Positions 9,087 to 19,870 of a stretch of DNA of 64,000 nucleotides are shown here, piece by piece. This DNA is from Yersinia vastinensis. GTDB lineage: Bacteria; Pseudomonadota; Gammaproteobacteria; Enterobacterales; Enterobacteriaceae. The translations under genes were made by a program, and so were the position numbers. The stretch covers positions 186,001 through 250,000 of the forward strand of contig NZ_CACVAF010000002.1 of assembly GCF_902726565.1 (NCBI RefSeq). Direction: 5' to 3'. The notes beneath the pieces are model-generated. The model had not been told where the DNA came from. It saw only the letters and a list, made by a program, of their open reading frames with translations, and searched no databases. Within the stretch, counting starts at the first letter, position 1. Each line of letters opens with the position of its first letter.

Positions 9087-10760
9087 TTACTCGCCTTTTG
9101 CAGCTTTGAACGCTTCTGCCATTGCGCTAGAGAAGTTACCTTCTTCTGGCTTGTTGTTAACTGTAGCAATAGCATCTTTCTCATCAGCTTCGTCTTTAGC
9201 ACGAACAGACAGGCTGATTACGCGGTTTTTACGGTCAACGCCAGTATATTTGGCTTCAACTTCATCACCGACGTTCAGAACCAACGTTGCATCTTCAACG
9301 CGATCGCGAGTTGCTTCGGAAGCACGCAGATAACCTTCTACGCCGCCTGCCAATTCAACTGTAGCACCTTTGGCGTCAACTGCAGTGACTTTACCAGTAA
9401 CAATAGCACCTTTCTTGTTTACAGACAGGTAGTTATTGAATGGATCTTCTGCAAGTTGTTTCACACCCAGAGAGATACGCTCACGTTCTGCATCTACTTG
9501 CAGAACCACAGCTGCGATTTCGTCGCCTTTCTTATATTCACGAACTGCTTCTTCGCCTGCAACGTTCCAGGAGATGTCAGACAGGTGAACCAGGCCGTCG
9601 ATACCGCCGTCCAGGCCGATGAAGATACCGAAGTCAGTGATAGACTTGATTTTACCTTCAACGCGGTCGTTTTTGTTGTGGGTTTCTGCAAACAGCTGCC
9701 ATGGGTTAGATTTGCACTGTTTCAGGCCCAGAGAAATACGACGACGTTCTTCATCGATGTCCAGAACCATAACTTCCACTACGTCGCCAACGTTAACAAC
9801 TTTAGACGGGTGAATGTTTTTGTTGGTCCAATCCATTTCTGAAACGTGTACCAGACCTTCAACGCCTTCTTCGATTTCTACGAAGCAACCGTAATCAGTC
9901 AGGTTAGTTACACGACCAGTCAGCTTAGTGCCTTCTGGGTAACGTTTAGCGATAGCAACCCATGGATCTTCGCCCAGCTGTTTCAAGCCAAGGGATACAC
10001 GAGTACGTTCGCGGTCGAATTTCAGAACTTTAACAGTGATTTCGTCGCCCACATTGACGATTTCGCTTGGGTGTTTAACACGTTTCCAAGCCATGTCAGT
10101 AATGTGCAGCAAGCCATCAACGCCACCCAGATCAACGAATGCACCGTAGTCAGTCAGGTTCTTAACGATACCCTTAACTTCCATGCCTTCTTGCAGGTTT
10201 TCCAGCAATTGATCACGCTCAGCGCTGTTCTCGGATTCGATAACTGCACGACGAGAAACAACGACGTTGTTGCGTTTCTGATCCAGCTTGATGACTTTGA
10301 ACTCAAGCTCTTTGCCTTCCAGATGCAGAGTATCGCGAACTGGACGCACATCAACCAGTGAACCAGGCAAGAACGCACGGATGCCGTTCAGTTCGACTGT
10401 AAAGCCGCCCTTCACTTTGCCGTTGATCACACCAGTAACGGTTTCAGCTTCTTCGTAAGCTTTTTCCAGCGTGATCCAAGCTTCGTGACGCTTAGCTTTT
10501 TCACGGGACAGCAGAGTTTCACCGAAGCCGTCTTCAACAGCGTCCAGAGCAACGTCAACTTCGTCACCAACTTGAATTTCCAGTTCACCTTGCGCGTTCT
10601 TGAACTGTTCTGCTGGAATTGCTGACTCAGATTTCAGACCGGCGTCAACCAGTACGATATCTTTATCGATAGAAACAACAACACCACGGACGATAGAGCC
10701 CGGACGTGTTTCAATTGTTTTCAGGGATTCTTCAAAGAGTTGAGCAAAAGATTCTGTCAT
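9087..10760 (-). CDS. rpsA: 30S ribosomal protein S1
   Basis: S1 binds mRNA on the 30S subunit and is needed to start translation of most leaders. The 557 residues hold six S1/OB-fold repeats: two N-terminal ones (about 20-170) that bind the ribosome and four C-terminal ones (about 190-530) with recurring [24 protein letters not shown] strands that bind RNA. The length equals that of E. coli. Codon use is strongly biased, as expected for a ribosomal protein. It follows cmk after a 168-base leader and precedes ihfB. Confidence 0.99.
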   Translation of the reverse strand: MTESFAQLFEESLKTIETRPGSIVRGVVVSIDKDIVLVDAGLKSESAIPAEQFKNAQGELEIQVGDEVDVALDAVEDGFGETLLSREKAKRHEAWITLEKAYEEAETVTGVINGKVKGGFTVELNGIRAFLPGSLVDVRPVRDTLHLEGKELEFKVIKLDQKRNNVVVSRRAVIESENSAERDQLLENLQEGMEVKGIVKNLTDYGAFVDLGGVDGLLHITDMAWKRVKHPSEIVNVGDEITVKVLKFDRERTRVSLGLKQLGEDPWVAIAKRYPEGTKLTGRVTNLTDYGCFVEIEEGVEGLVHVSEMDWTNKNIHPSKVVNVGDVVEVMVLDIDEERRRISLGLKQCKSNPWQLFAETHNKNDRVEGKIKSITDFGIFIGLDGGIDGLVHLSDISWNVAGEEAVREYKKGDEIAAVVLQVDAERERISLGVKQLAEDPFNNYLSVNKKGAIVTGKVTAVDAKGATVELAGGVEGYLRASEATRDRVEDATLVLNVGDEVEAKYTGVDRKNRVISLSVRAKDEADEKDAIATVNNKPEEGNFSSAMAEAFKAAKGE

Positions 10761-10928
10761 GTTAATAATCTTCAGGATTCTTAAGTTTAACGTCCATCTA
10801 GCATCCCGCCGGATGGGGTTGTTTCACATGCCTCGCCACACATCCTTGCAGCAAGGTTAAAGTGCTCATCAAAAATAATTTTAATTAAAAAATAAATCGT
10901 TGAGAGCTCAGAACGGACGGCATTGTCG

Positions 10929-11621
10929 TTATTTTTTTAACGGCAACGCTAGAATTCTTTGGGCGTAAACCAGTGCTTGTTCAATCACCTGCTCGATGGA
11001 CATACTGGTTGAATCCAGTACCAATGCATCTGCCGCAGGGACTAAAGGAGCAATAGCCCGATTACGATCACGGTCATCCCGCTCCTGTATCTCGGACAAA
11101 AGACGTTCAAAGTTAACACTAAACCCCTTTTCCTGCAACTGTAGCATGCGCCTGTGTGCACGTTCTTGCGAACTTGCATCAAGAAATATTTTCACTGGTG
11201 CATCAGGAAAGACCACTGTACCCATATCGCGGCCATCAGCAATCAAGCCTGGCGCCTCGCGAAATGCTCGCTGCCGGCGCAATAATGCTTCACGCACTCG
11301 CGGGAAAGCTGCAGCCTGCGACGCTGTGTTACCTACAGTTTCAGTGCGGATTTCATTACTGACATCCTCACCTTCCAAAATCACTTTTAACTGCCCATTC
11401 TGTGAGACAAAACGAACATCGAGATGTGCAGCTAGTGGAACGAGTGCCTCTTCGGTGCTGATATCAACGTGGTGATGCAGCGCTGCCAAAGCCAAAACAC
11501 GGTAAATCGCACCAGAATCAAGCAAATTCCAGCCCAGCGATTCAGCCAGTGCTTTACAAAGCGTCCCTTTACCTGCACCACTTGGTCCATCAACGGTTAT
11601 CACCGGGGCTGACGCCGTCAT
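10929..11621 (-). CDS. cmk: cytidylate kinase
   Basis: CMP/dCMP kinase recycles cytidine nucleotides in the cytoplasm by phosphorylating CMP with ATP. The 230 residues carry the P-loop GPSGAGKGT (12-20) and the conserved DGRDMGT block (about 128-134) of the family. The length is normal (E. coli 227). It sits between aroA and rpsA in the same orientation, as in E. coli; GGAGAG precedes the start codon. Confidence 0.98.
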   Translation of the reverse strand: MTASAPVITVDGPSGAGKGTLCKALAESLGWNLLDSGAIYRVLALAALHHHVDISTEEALVPLAAHLDVRFVSQNGQLKVILEGEDVSNEIRTETVGNTASQAAAFPRVREALLRRQRAFREAPGLIADGRDMGTVVFPDAPVKIFLDASSQERAHRRMLQLQEKGFSVNFERLLSEIQERDDRDRNRAIAPLVPAADALVLDSTSMSIEQVIEQALVYAQRILALPLKK

Positions 11622-11939
11622 TTATCTCTCCTTTCGGTAGGCAAAACCTCTTGTCTACCCGACAGGGCAAACACAGGAGCAGTATTATACGCTGCATCGG
11701 AGTGAACTGTTACCCTACCGTGGTTTAGTTGCTGAAAATAAAACCATAGGCTGTAGCGAAAGTGTAGAGGAGATGGGGAAGATAGACAGTAAAAATATTT
11801 ATCTTTTGTTAATTTGCGAGCCAACACGTCAGGGGCAAAGACCAGCGATTACTTGTTTGCAGCTGACCTTTATCACATAAAAATGGGCGCCGATTGGCAC
11901 CCATTTCCACAACTAAATTATGTTAGTAGCAAATTTGCA
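11622..11939. other. 318-base gap aroA / cmk
   Basis: Besides the aroA terminator at 11881-11906, this stretch holds the cmk leader, which is A+T-rich near 11790-11815 and probably carries the cmk promoter. No coding region or RNA gene is apparent. Confidence 0.4.
11881..11906 (-). terminator. aroA intrinsic terminator
   Basis: AAATGGGCGCC (11881-11891) pairs with GGCACCCATTT (11896-11906) with one mismatch and a four-base loop. On the minus strand it ends in TTT followed by TTATG. It lies 34 bases past the aroA stop. Confidence 0.7.
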
Positions 11940-13220
11940 TTACTGGCTCAAACGGCCCAGTTGTTCAAAATAATCTGGGAAAGTTTTGGCGGTACATTTA
12001 GGATCCAGAATCGTGACCGGAGTATCGGACAACGCCACCAAAGAGAAACACATCGCCATACGGTGATCATTGTAAGTCCCTATTTCTGCTGCAATTAACT
12101 GCGCAGGAGGGACAACGCGAATATAATCCTGCCCCTCTTCCACTTCGGCACCGACTTTTCTTAACTCTGTCGCCATCGCGGATAAACGGTCCGTTTCTTT
12201 GACTCGCCAGTTATAAATATTGCGAATCACTGTCGGGCCGTCGGCAAATAATGCGGTGGTTGCAATGGTCATCGCTGCATCAGGGATATGGTTCATGTCC
12301 ATATCAATGCCGTGTAATTCACCACGGCTACATTCGATATAGTCATCGCCCCAGCTCACTTTAGCCCCCATTTTTTCCAGCACATCGGCAAATTTGGTAT
12401 CACCCTGCACACTTTTCTTACCAATACCGGTAACTCGCACAGTGCCGCCTTTAATCGCCGCCGCCGCCAAGAAGTAGGAGGCAGATGATGCGTCCCCCTC
12501 GACGAGATAAGTCCCCGGCGTACGATAAGTCTGGCCGCCTTTAATATGGAAGACTTGGTAATTTTCGTGCACGACATCAACACCAAAAGCTTTCATCAAA
12601 TGCAGGGTAATGTCGATATAAGGTTTGGAAACTAACTCCCCTTGAATCTGAATATCAGTATCTTGTTCAGCAAGTGGAGCCGTCATCAATAATGCCGTCA
12701 GGAATTGGCTGGAAACACTGCCATCTACCGTCAGCTTGCCACCACGGAAACCACCGCGTAAGCGTAATGGCGGGTAGTTTTCTTGTTCAAGATAATCAAT
12801 TTGTGCACCGCCCTGACGTAATGCATCGACTAAATGACCAATTGGTCGCTCTTTCATTCGCGGCTCACCGGTCAAAATAATATCGCTATGCCCCAAACAC
12901 AAAGCTGCCGCCAAGGGGCGCATTGCCGTTCCAGCATTGCCCAAAAACAGCTCCAATGGCTGCTCAGCGACCAATTTGCCGCCAAGGCCATCCACTTCAC
13001 AACGGGTACGGTCAGCAGAAAGGCGGAATTTTACGCCTAATGCTTCAAGGGCATTGAGCATATGGCGGATGTCATCACTGTCTAATAAGTTGCTTAGCTG
13101 GGTCGTCCCCTCAGCCAACGCTGCCAGAAGAAGTGCACGGTTAGAAACACTTTTAGAACCAGGTAAATTAACGGTGCCATTAATCAGGGCAATGGGTTGT
13201 AAAGTCAGGGATTCCAGCAT
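11940..13220 (-). CDS. aroA: 3-phosphoshikimate 1-carboxyvinyltransferase (EPSP synthase)
   Basis: Transfers the enolpyruvyl group of phosphoenolpyruvate to shikimate-3-phosphate, the sixth step of chorismate synthesis. The 426 residues fit class I enzymes. The substrate-binding SKSVSNR segment (22-28) with Lys23 and Arg28, and the PEP-binding NAGTAMRP block (95-102), are unaltered, the latter being the glyphosate-sensitive form. The serC-aroA arrangement is conserved; a strong hairpin lies between the two genes. Confidence 0.99.
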   Translation of the reverse strand: MLESLTLQPIALINGTVNLPGSKSVSNRALLLAALAEGTTQLSNLLDSDDIRHMLNALEALGVKFRLSADRTRCEVDGLGGKLVAEQPLELFLGNAGTAMRPLAAALCLGHSDIILTGEPRMKERPIGHLVDALRQGGAQIDYLEQENYPPLRLRGGFRGGKLTVDGSVSSQFLTALLMTAPLAEQDTDIQIQGELVSKPYIDITLHLMKAFGVDVVHENYQVFHIKGGQTYRTPGTYLVEGDASSASYFLAAAAIKGGTVRVTGIGKKSVQGDTKFADVLEKMGAKVSWGDDYIECSRGELHGIDMDMNHIPDAAMTIATTALFADGPTVIRNIYNWRVKETDRLSAMATELRKVGAEVEEGQDYIRVVPPAQLIAAEIGTYNDHRMAMCFSLVALSDTPVTILDPKCTAKTFPDYFEQLGRLSQ

Positions 13221-13250
13221 GGGAAAAACACTCTCCAGTCTTTTATGAGC

Positions 13251-13277
13251 AACAGCCCCGCACAGGACGGGGCTGTT
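13251..13277 (-). terminator. intercistronic hairpin serC-aroA
   Basis: AACAGCCCCG (13251-13260) and CGGGGCTGTT (13268-13277) form a perfect ten-pair stem with a seven-base loop, 30 bases before the aroA start. No T-run follows on the minus strand, so it more likely tunes serC-aroA read-through or mRNA decay than ends transcription. Confidence 0.6.
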
Positions 13278-13367
13278 GTTACTGATACATTATTGTTACT
13301 GAAAAAAATAATTATTTAAATCATGGCGATGAATAAACTGGTGCAGATAAATATCCGCGTACAGAGA

Positions 13368-14453
13368 TCAACCATGGCGGCGTTCAAAATCAGCCATAAA
13401 ATCTGTTAATGCTTTAACACCTTCAATTGGCATAGCGTTATAAATAGAAGCGCGCATTCCCCCCGCTACCCGGTGGCCTTTTAATGCTTGCAGCCCTTGA
13501 GCTTCAGCTTCACTTAAGAAGAGTTTGTCTAGCGAAGCATCTTTCATTTGGAACGGCACATTCATTCGCGAGCGGTTAGCAGCAGCAATCTGATTGCGGT
13601 AGAAACCGGTGCGGTCAATAGCGCTGTACAGTAACTCTGCTTTGGCCTGATTGCGTTTTTCCATTTCAGCCAAACCACCCTGCTCTTTCAGCCATTTAAA
13701 GACCAAGCCTGAGAGATACCAAGCGAAAGTTGGTGGGGTGTTGAACATCGAATCGTTGTCTGCCAAAACCTTATAATCAAGAATTGATGGCAGTTCCTTA
13801 CGGGCCTTGCCCAGCAAATCTTCACGCACGATAACCACTGTCAGCCCTGCTGGGCCGATATTTTTCTGGGCGCCGGCATAAATAACACCATAACGGCTAA
13901 CATCAATCGGGCGAGAAAGGATAGATGATGAGTAGTCAGCAACCACGACTTTGTTCCCAAAGTCAGGTTCTTCATCGATAGCAAGACCATCAATGGTTTC
14001 ATTTGGGCAATAATGCACAAAGGCCGCATTCTCACTCAACTTCCATTGTTTCATTGATTGAATGCCAACCACGCCATTATCATCAGTTTTCACATTAATG
14101 ACATTTGGTGTGCAATATTTTTGTGCTTCGTTAATGGCACTGTGCGCCCAATAACCGCCGTCAATATAATCAGCGGTATTGTTGTCACCGAGCAAGTTCA
14201 GTGGAACCGCCGCAAACTGTGCGCGTGCACCGCCGTGGCAAAATAACACTTTATAATTAGCAGGGATCTGCATCAAATCGCGCAGATCTTTTTCTGCCTC
14301 TTCAGCCACCTGCATAAACTCTTTGCTACGATGACTAATTTCCATGACCGACGTACCCAGCCCATGCCAGTTACGTAATTCCTGTTCTGCACGACGTAAA
14401 ACTTCAACCGGCAGCATTGCAGGCCCTGCACTAAAATTATAAACCTGTGTCAT
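13368..14453 (-). CDS. serC: phosphoserine/phosphohydroxythreonine aminotransferase
   Basis: PLP enzyme converting 3-phosphohydroxypyruvate to phosphoserine (serine synthesis) and a matching step of pyridoxal-phosphate synthesis. The 361 residues are full length; the PLP lysine is Lys197 in [12 protein letters not shown], and the N-terminal [10 protein letters not shown] motif (6-15) is intact. It is the first gene of the serC-aroA pair. Lrp controls serC in E. coli, and lrp lies about 19 kb away here; no Lrp site can be assigned by eye. Confidence 0.98.
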   Translation of the reverse strand: MTQVYNFSAGPAMLPVEVLRRAEQELRNWHGLGTSVMEISHRSKEFMQVAEEAEKDLRDLMQIPANYKVLFCHGGARAQFAAVPLNLLGDNNTADYIDGGYWAHSAINEAQKYCTPNVINVKTDDNGVVGIQSMKQWKLSENAAFVHYCPNETIDGLAIDEEPDFGNKVVVADYSSSILSRPIDVSRYGVIYAGAQKNIGPAGLTVVIVREDLLGKARKELPSILDYKVLADNDSMFNTPPTFAWYLSGLVFKWLKEQGGLAEMEKRNQAKAELLYSAIDRTGFYRNQIAAANRSRMNVPFQMKDASLDKLFLSEAEAQGLQALKGHRVAGGMRASIYNAMPIEGVKALTDFMADFERRHG

Positions 14454-14659
14454 TTCCCCTCACCACACTTAACTAAGATTGCCATCGTCATAACCCATCC
14501 CTCGGTTTTATCATCCGAGTCAGCCTGCTGCAACGGTTATTCACTGGTGAGGGAGAAACTCTCAGCATCGGCCTCAGCATGCTGTGCGTTATCTTGTCAT
14601 TAATTTGAAATTATTCACCAAAAGTAGCCCCACCATACTCTTACAGCACAATAGATAAC

Positions 14660-15352
14660 TCATTTTGCCCGTTGATGGTGCAAAGCCTCTACCCAGTGGT
14701 GGTGACCGCACCGTTGGCAGGTGGCGTGTGAACCCGCTGATAATGTAATAATGAGGCTACATTGGCTACAGGCATATTCACCACTTTTCTTTATGGTATT
14801 AAATGACTTAACACAACATTTTGGTAGAACAGGCAACCCGGGTTTAACCTGTTCATTAGTGAAGAAAAAGACGCTAATAGCACCATTGACTTCTAGAATC
14901 GCCAACCGCACCTGACCCAAGTGTTCTACGCCTTGATGGCGCAATTCCATAAAAAACTCATCATGAGTAATATTTTCCTGCTGCATACTTTCCCAAGCAA
15001 ACACACCGTCATTTACAATAATCAATGGTTTACCTTCCATCCATTGTTGTATTTTTTCGCTGCGTGACATCAAGAAAGTGGATAAGCGGTACATAATCAT
15101 AATGCTGATAAAGACCATAACAACCGGCAGCATAGGGACATCTTCATAAAAGGTGACGTCACCTGCCGCGGAACCGAGTGTCAGAATAATCACGACTTCA
15201 AATAGTGACATCTGCCGCACACCCCGGCGGCCGCTCAATTTAAGAAATAAGAATACTAAGACAAAGGTAAATAAACATCGGATACCCACCTCGGCTAAAA
15301 ATTCGATAGGGAATTTATCCAAAGCCATCCGGTTGAAATCGAACGTTTTCAT
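14660..15352 (-). CDS. ycaP: DUF421 inner-membrane protein YcaP
   Basis: A 230-residue member of the DUF421/YetF-like family: two or three membrane helices in residues 20-95, then a cytoplasmic domain, ending in a small zinc-ribbon-like tail with two Cys pairs (CSQC near 193 and CQRC near 213). The length and tail match E. coli YcaP. Function is unknown; related Bacillus proteins sit in the membrane of spores. It lies alone between serC and ansB, all on the minus strand. Confidence 0.9.
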   Translation of the reverse strand: MKTFDFNRMALDKFPIEFLAEVGIRCLFTFVLVFLFLKLSGRRGVRQMSLFEVVIILTLGSAAGDVTFYEDVPMLPVVMVFISIMIMYRLSTFLMSRSEKIQQWMEGKPLIIVNDGVFAWESMQQENITHDEFFMELRHQGVEHLGQVRLAILEVNGAISVFFFTNEQVKPGLPVLPKCCVKSFNTIKKSGEYACSQCSLIITLSAGSHATCQRCGHHHWVEALHHQRAK

Positions 15353-15502
15353 TTATTGTTTTCCTGCTGTCTAAAAAGATCCACAAATCCTTGCCTGATA
15401 TTTATTAAAGGTAGCTGGCAGAAAGTATTTGCGTTTTTAATTTCAGATTACAGGTAATAAAAAATAGACGGAGGCCGAAGCCTCCGCTAAAGATGAATTA
15501 AA

Positions 15503-16540
15503 TCAGTATGTATGGAATAACTTTTGGATTTCTTGTGGTTTTTGCGTTTGTGTTAATGCCAGTTGTAACAATACCCGTGCTTTTTGTGGATTGAGTGAAC
15601 CGGAAGCAACAAAGCCATATTTGGTATCGTCAATTTCGGCATCTTCCGTGGTAGAGCCTGTTGGTACTCGAGATGATCGCACCACGGTAACGCCGTTATG
15701 TGCCGCCGTTGCTAATGTATCAAACACAGTATGGTAAAGGTTTCCGTTGCCGACACCGGCACTGACAATTCCCTGATATCCATCGCTAATCAATGCCTTA
15801 GCAGGTAAATCAGATGCATTGGCATAGTTATAGATAATGCCGACTTTCGGTAAGGTATCCAACTTGCTGATATCAAAAGCAGGTTGTCTTGGTGTTGGCT
15901 GATACAAATAATTGACCTTGCCATCATAGATATAGCCCTGCGGGCCAGTGTTCGGGGATTGGAAGGTTTGTACCGAGGTGGTATTGGTTTTCATCACATC
16001 ACGGCCAGTCAGCACTTGGTCATTCATGGCAACCAGCACACCGCGTTTAGCCGAATTGGTATCACTGGCGACAACGACAGCATTGTAGAGATTCAACGGG
16101 CCATCAGCGCCAAGAGCGGTTGCCGGGCGCATCGCCCCAACCATCACCACAGGTTTATCACAATTGACGGTTAAATCGAGAAAATACGCAGTTTCTTCAA
16201 GTGTATCAGTACCATGAGTAATTACGAATCCGTCAGTTTTGGCACAGTCTGTATTAATTTTTTTCGCCAACTTCAGCCAGACTTCATCATTCATATCTTG
16301 AGAACCGATATTCACCACTTGCTCACCTTGAATATTGGCGAGTTTTTTCATTTCTGGCACGGCATTGACCAGAGCATCAACCCCCAGTTTTCCGGCAGTA
16401 TAGTTAGATTTGGTCGCTGAATCACCGCCACCGGCAATAGTTCCCCCAGTTGCCAACAAGGTTATATTAGGTAGAGCAAAGGCCGAACCGCTGATCCCTG
16501 CTAAGATTCCGGCTAAGACAGTTAGCTTTATAGATTTCAT
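15503..16540 (-). CDS. ansB: periplasmic L-asparaginase II
   Basis: Hydrolyses asparagine to aspartate and ammonia in the periplasm. The 345-residue precursor has a Sec signal peptide (1-22, cleavage after SAFA). Both catalytic threonine motifs are present: LLATGGTIAGG (28-38, Thr34) and HGTDTLEETAYF (109-120, Thr111-Asp112), plus Tyr47 in the flexible lid. The type II, high-affinity periplasmic form is indicated by the signal peptide. A GGAG site precedes the ATG. It is divergent from ycaO; in E. coli ansB is elsewhere. E. coli ansB is controlled by FNR and CRP. Confidence 0.96.
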   Translation of the reverse strand: MKSIKLTVLAGILAGISGSAFALPNITLLATGGTIAGGGDSATKSNYTAGKLGVDALVNAVPEMKKLANIQGEQVVNIGSQDMNDEVWLKLAKKINTDCAKTDGFVITHGTDTLEETAYFLDLTVNCDKPVVMVGAMRPATALGADGPLNLYNAVVVASDTNSAKRGVLVAMNDQVLTGRDVMKTNTTSVQTFQSPNTGPQGYIYDGKVNYLYQPTPRQPAFDISKLDTLPKVGIIYNYANASDLPAKALISDGYQGIVSAGVGNGNLYHTVFDTLATAAHNGVTVVRSSRVPTGSTTEDAEIDDTKYGFVASGSLNPQKARVLLQLALTQTQKPQEIQKLFHTY

Positions 16541-16688
16541 ATTATGACTCCATTATTTATAAGCTAGTGAATTATCCGGAATATCCATATAAAAACTGTG
16601 ACATTTACTGTGCTTTAGGAATACGTGGAGCTATTAACCAAAACCCCGTATGATTGCGCGTTTTTAGTACCGCCAAAAAGTGAAGACA

Positions 16689-18455
16689 ATGACTCAAACC
16701 TTTATTCCCGGCAAAGACGCCGCGCTGGAAGACTCCATCTCCCGCTTTCAGCAAAAACTGAGCGACCTCGGTTTTAATATTGAAGAAGCCTCCTGGCTGA
16801 ACCCGGTTCCTCACGTTTGGTCGGTACATATCCGCGATCGTGACTGCCCGCTGTGTTTTACCAATGGCAAAGGTGCCAGCAAGAAAGCGGCACTGGCTTC
16901 GGCCTTGGGGGAATATTTCGAGCGTTTATCAACAAACTATTTCTTCGCCGATTTCTATCTGGGCAAAGGCATTGCAGAGGGCGATTTCGTTCATTATCCG
17001 AACGAGAAATGGTTCCCAATCCCTGAAGATGACTTACTGCCAGAAGGTATTTTGGATGAGCGCCTGTTGGCGTTTTACGATCCAGAGCAAGAGTTGCTTG
17101 CCAGTGATCTGGTGGATTTGCAGTCGGGTAATGCCAAACGAGGAATCTGCTCACTGCCTTTCACTCGCCAGTCAGATTTAGAAACCGTCTATATTCCTAT
17201 GAATATTATCGGCAATCTGTATGTATCAAACGGCATGTCTGCCGGGAATACCGCCAATGAGGCTCGCGTGCAGGCATTATCAGAAGTGTTTGAACGCTCG
17301 GTAAAAAATCGCATTATCGCGGAATCAATCAGCTTGCCAGAAATCCCAGTTGAGGTGCTCAATCGCTATCCAGACGTCGTAGAGGCCATTGCCAAACTGG
17401 AAGAAGAAGGTTTCCCAATCCTCTCTTACGATGCGTCATTAGGTGGTGCTTACCCAGTCATTTGTGTGGTGCTGTTTAACCCATCAAATGGCACCTGTTT
17501 TGCTTCATTCGGCGCACACCCTGACTTTGGTGTTGCCCTTGAACGTACCGTGACTGAGTTATTACAAGGCCGCAGCCTGAAAGATTTGGATGTCTTTACT
17601 GCACCAACCTTTGACGATGAAGAAGTCGCTGAACATACCAATCTGGAAACGCATTTTATTGATTCAAGCGGCCTGATCAGTTGGGATATGTTTAAAGAAG
17701 AGGCTGACTATCCGTTTGTTGATTGGAGCTTTAAAGGCACTACCGAAGAAGAGTTCGCAACGTTGATGGACATCTTTAAGCAAGAAGACGCTGAGGTGTA
17801 TATCGCTGATTATGAACATCTTGGTGTTTATGCTTGCCGAATTCTGGTACCGGGGATGTCAGATATTTATCCTGCCGAAGACTTGTTAATGGCAAACAAC
17901 ACTATGGGTGTACATCTGCGCGACACAATTCTAGCGCTACCGGACAGTGACTGGCAGCCAGAGCAGTATCTGGAACTCATTCAGAAATTGGACGACGACG
18001 GTTTGGATGATTTCGCGCGGGTGCGTGAACTGCTCGGCATCGCCTCTGGCAAAGATAACGGCTGGTATACCCTGCGTGTCGGTGAACTGAAATCTATGCT
18101 GGCACTGGCGGGCGGTGATTTGGAACAAGCGCTGATTTGGGTAGAATGGACACAAGATTTCAACTCTTCGGTCTTCACTGCAAAACAGGCCAATTATTAC
18201 CGTTGCCTGCAAACCTTACTGTTGCTGACCCAAGAGCCAGATCGTGATCCTGTGCAATATCACAGCGCCTTTGTGAAGATGTATGGTCAGGAAGCTGTAG
18301 AGACAGCCTCAGCAGCACTCGTCGGTGAAGTGCGCTTTAATGGTTTATTCAGTGTTGATGAAGAGCTGAAAGCCCTCCCTGCGCATCAAGCCCTGTTGGG
18401 TGCCTATGCCAAATTACAAGCTGCTAAACGCCGCTATTGGTCTAAAGGCGAATAA
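16689..18455 (+). CDS. ycaO: YcaO, ATP-dependent ribosomal S12 modification partner
   Basis: Founding YcaO-domain protein. The family activates amide oxygens with ATP; in E. coli YcaO assists RimO in beta-methylthiolation of S12 Asp88. The 588 residues show the ATP-binding blocks GKGASKKAALASALGEYFER (about 59-78) and SEVFERSVKNR (about 203-213), and a C-terminal TPR-like part (about 440-588) as in E. coli. The ATG at 16689 is chosen because it gives the E. coli N-terminus MTQTF; a GTG three codons upstream is also possible. A terminator separates it from focA. Confidence 0.96.
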   Translation: MTQTFIPGKDAALEDSISRFQQKLSDLGFNIEEASWLNPVPHVWSVHIRDRDCPLCFTNGKGASKKAALASALGEYFERLSTNYFFADFYLGKGIAEGDFVHYPNEKWFPIPEDDLLPEGILDERLLAFYDPEQELLASDLVDLQSGNAKRGICSLPFTRQSDLETVYIPMNIIGNLYVSNGMSAGNTANEARVQALSEVFERSVKNRIIAESISLPEIPVEVLNRYPDVVEAIAKLEEEGFPILSYDASLGGAYPVICVVLFNPSNGTCFASFGAHPDFGVALERTVTELLQGRSLKDLDVFTAPTFDDEEVAEHTNLETHFIDSSGLISWDMFKEEADYPFVDWSFKGTTEEEFATLMDIFKQEDAEVYIADYEHLGVYACRILVPGMSDIYPAEDLLMANNTMGVHLRDTILALPDSDWQPEQYLELIQKLDDDGLDDFARVRELLGIASGKDNGWYTLRVGELKSMLALAGGDLEQALIWVEWTQDFNSSVFTAKQANYYRCLQTLLLLTQEPDRDPVQYHSAFVKMYGQEAVETASAALVGEVRFNGLFSVDEELKALPAHQALLGAYAKLQAAKRRYWSKGE

Positions 18456-18465
18456 ACACCCTTCA

Positions 18466-18494
18466 AGTAAAGCGGCAATTGTCGCTTTACTTTT
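18466..18494 (+). terminator. ycaO intrinsic terminator
   Basis: AGTAAAGCG (18466-18474) pairs with CGCTTTACT (18483-18491), followed by TTTT. It lies 11 bases beyond the ycaO stop. Confidence 0.8.
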
Positions 18495-18883
18495 CCCTTT
18501 CACGGCACGTTCCCCCTCTATTTAATTTTTGCAATTATTCCTGATGAAAATAAATACAAATAACCAAAAGCAATAATTGTTTTTGTCATAAAAAAACGTT
18601 ATTTTCTGACGCCACGTTGAGTGGAAATAGCACCTTTAAACAAACATTATTTGTCATTCAGATAAAATAGCTGCAAAGGTGAATAAAGCGTTAATTTTTA
18701 ATGATGGCGAAAAATAAAAATAGCTACAAATACTCCTTTTAATTAACGTTTCCAACGGCTTTAAAACAGAGCAATCAAAATTTTTTGTAAATCTTAAAAT
18801 ATTTTTTCACTTTAAAAATCAACAACTTAACTTCATTAGACACACATTTTGTAGTGTTTTATAGCGAACTAAACTCGCGCAAT

Positions 18884-18897
18884 ATGATCCATATCAA
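18884..18897 (+). promoter_or_regulatory. FNR binding site upstream of focA
   Basis: ATGATCCATATCAA matches the FNR consensus TTGATNNNNATCAA at nine of ten positions. Its centre is 41.5 bases before a start site placed by the -10 TAGTAT at 18920-18925, the spacing of a class II FNR-activated promoter, and it corresponds to the main FNR site of E. coli focA-pfl. Confidence 0.8.
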
Positions 18898-18962
18898 TTT
18901 TCACGCTATACTGCTTTGCTAGTATCTCGTTGTGCTTTATTAACCCTTAAGAGAGAGTTAGT

Positions 18963-19820
18963 GTGAAAGCTGACAACCCCTTCGATGCATTATTACCTGC
19001 GGCAATGGCTAAAGTAGCCGAAGATGCCGGTGTCTATAAAGCCACCAAGCATCCGCTAAAAACCTTTTATTTAGCGATTACTGCTGGTGTGTTTATTTCA
19101 ATTGCGTTTGTTTTTTATATTACTGCGACTACCGGTACTGCGGGCGTGCCTTTCGGCTTTGCCAAGTTAGTGGGTGGTATTTGTTTCTCCCTGGGGCTAA
19201 TGTTAGTAGTGGTATGTGGTGGTGATCTTTTCACTTCGACTGTACTCACAACTGTCGCCAAAGCCAGTGGCCGAATTACTTGGCGCCAACTGGGATGCAA
19301 CTGGGTTAATGTCTATATTGGGAACCTAGTCGGTGCACTATTCTTTGTGTGCCTTATTTGGTTTGCAGGTCAATATATGGTGGCCAATGGTCAATGGGGT
19401 TTGAATGTTTTACAAACCGCCGACCATAAATTGCACCATACTTTTATTGAAGCCATCTGCTTGGGTATTTTGGCTAATTTGATGGTCTGCCTTGCGGTGT
19501 GGATGAGTTACTCCGGCCGTACCATAATGGACAAGATGTTCGCGATGATTTTACCGGTGGGAATGTTTGTTGCCAGCGGCTTTGAGCATAGCATCGCAAA
19601 TATGTTTATGATTCCTATGGGTATTGTGATTAAAAACTTCGCTTCGCCTGAATTTTGGCAATCCATAGGAGCTGCACCTGAGCAATTTGCTCACTTAACC
19701 GTAAGTAACTTTATTATTGATAACCTGATCCCCGTCACTATCGGTAACATCATTGGCGGCGGATTATTGGTAGGTTTGACTTACTGGGTAATTTATCTGC
19801 GCGGTGACCAGCAACACTGA
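18963..19820 (+). CDS. focA: formate channel
   Basis: Pentameric formate/nitrite-family channel in the inner membrane, moving formate out or in according to pH. The 285 residues have six membrane spans; the pore residues Thr91 (DLFTSTV) and His209 ([10 protein letters not shown]) are present. The start is a GTG, as in E. coli, preceded by GAGAG; the protein begins MKADNPFD. It is the first gene of focA-pflB, with a 50-base gap to pflB. Confidence 0.98.
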   Translation: MKADNPFDALLPAAMAKVAEDAGVYKATKHPLKTFYLAITAGVFISIAFVFYITATTGTAGVPFGFAKLVGGICFSLGLMLVVVCGGDLFTSTVLTTVAKASGRITWRQLGCNWVNVYIGNLVGALFFVCLIWFAGQYMVANGQWGLNVLQTADHKLHHTFIEAICLGILANLMVCLAVWMSYSGRTIMDKMFAMILPVGMFVASGFEHSIANMFMIPMGIVIKNFASPEFWQSIGAAPEQFAHLTVSNFIIDNLIPVTIGNIIGGGLLVGLTYWVIYLRGDQQH

Positions 19821-19870
19821 GTGGCCGCACACGGTTTTCGAAGAAATTCACATTAAAAGGTAGATGCATT

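Larger units (their letters stand above)
18456..18962. promoter_or_regulatory. focA-pfl regulatory region
   Basis: A 507-base, markedly A+T-rich region between ycaO and focA. It opens with the ycaO terminator (18466-18494). Near the gene are an FNR site (18884-18897) and a matching -10 element TAGTAT (18920-18925), giving a start site near 18932. In E. coli this operon has several promoters controlled by FNR, ArcA and IHF; the long A+T tract (18530-18850) would suit ArcA and IHF, but individual sites cannot be assigned by eye. Confidence 0.6.

Noticed and set aside
9846-10361. A 171-codon plus-strand frame opposite rpsA
   Set aside because: It is a shadow produced by the strong codon bias of rpsA; no promoter or ribosome site.
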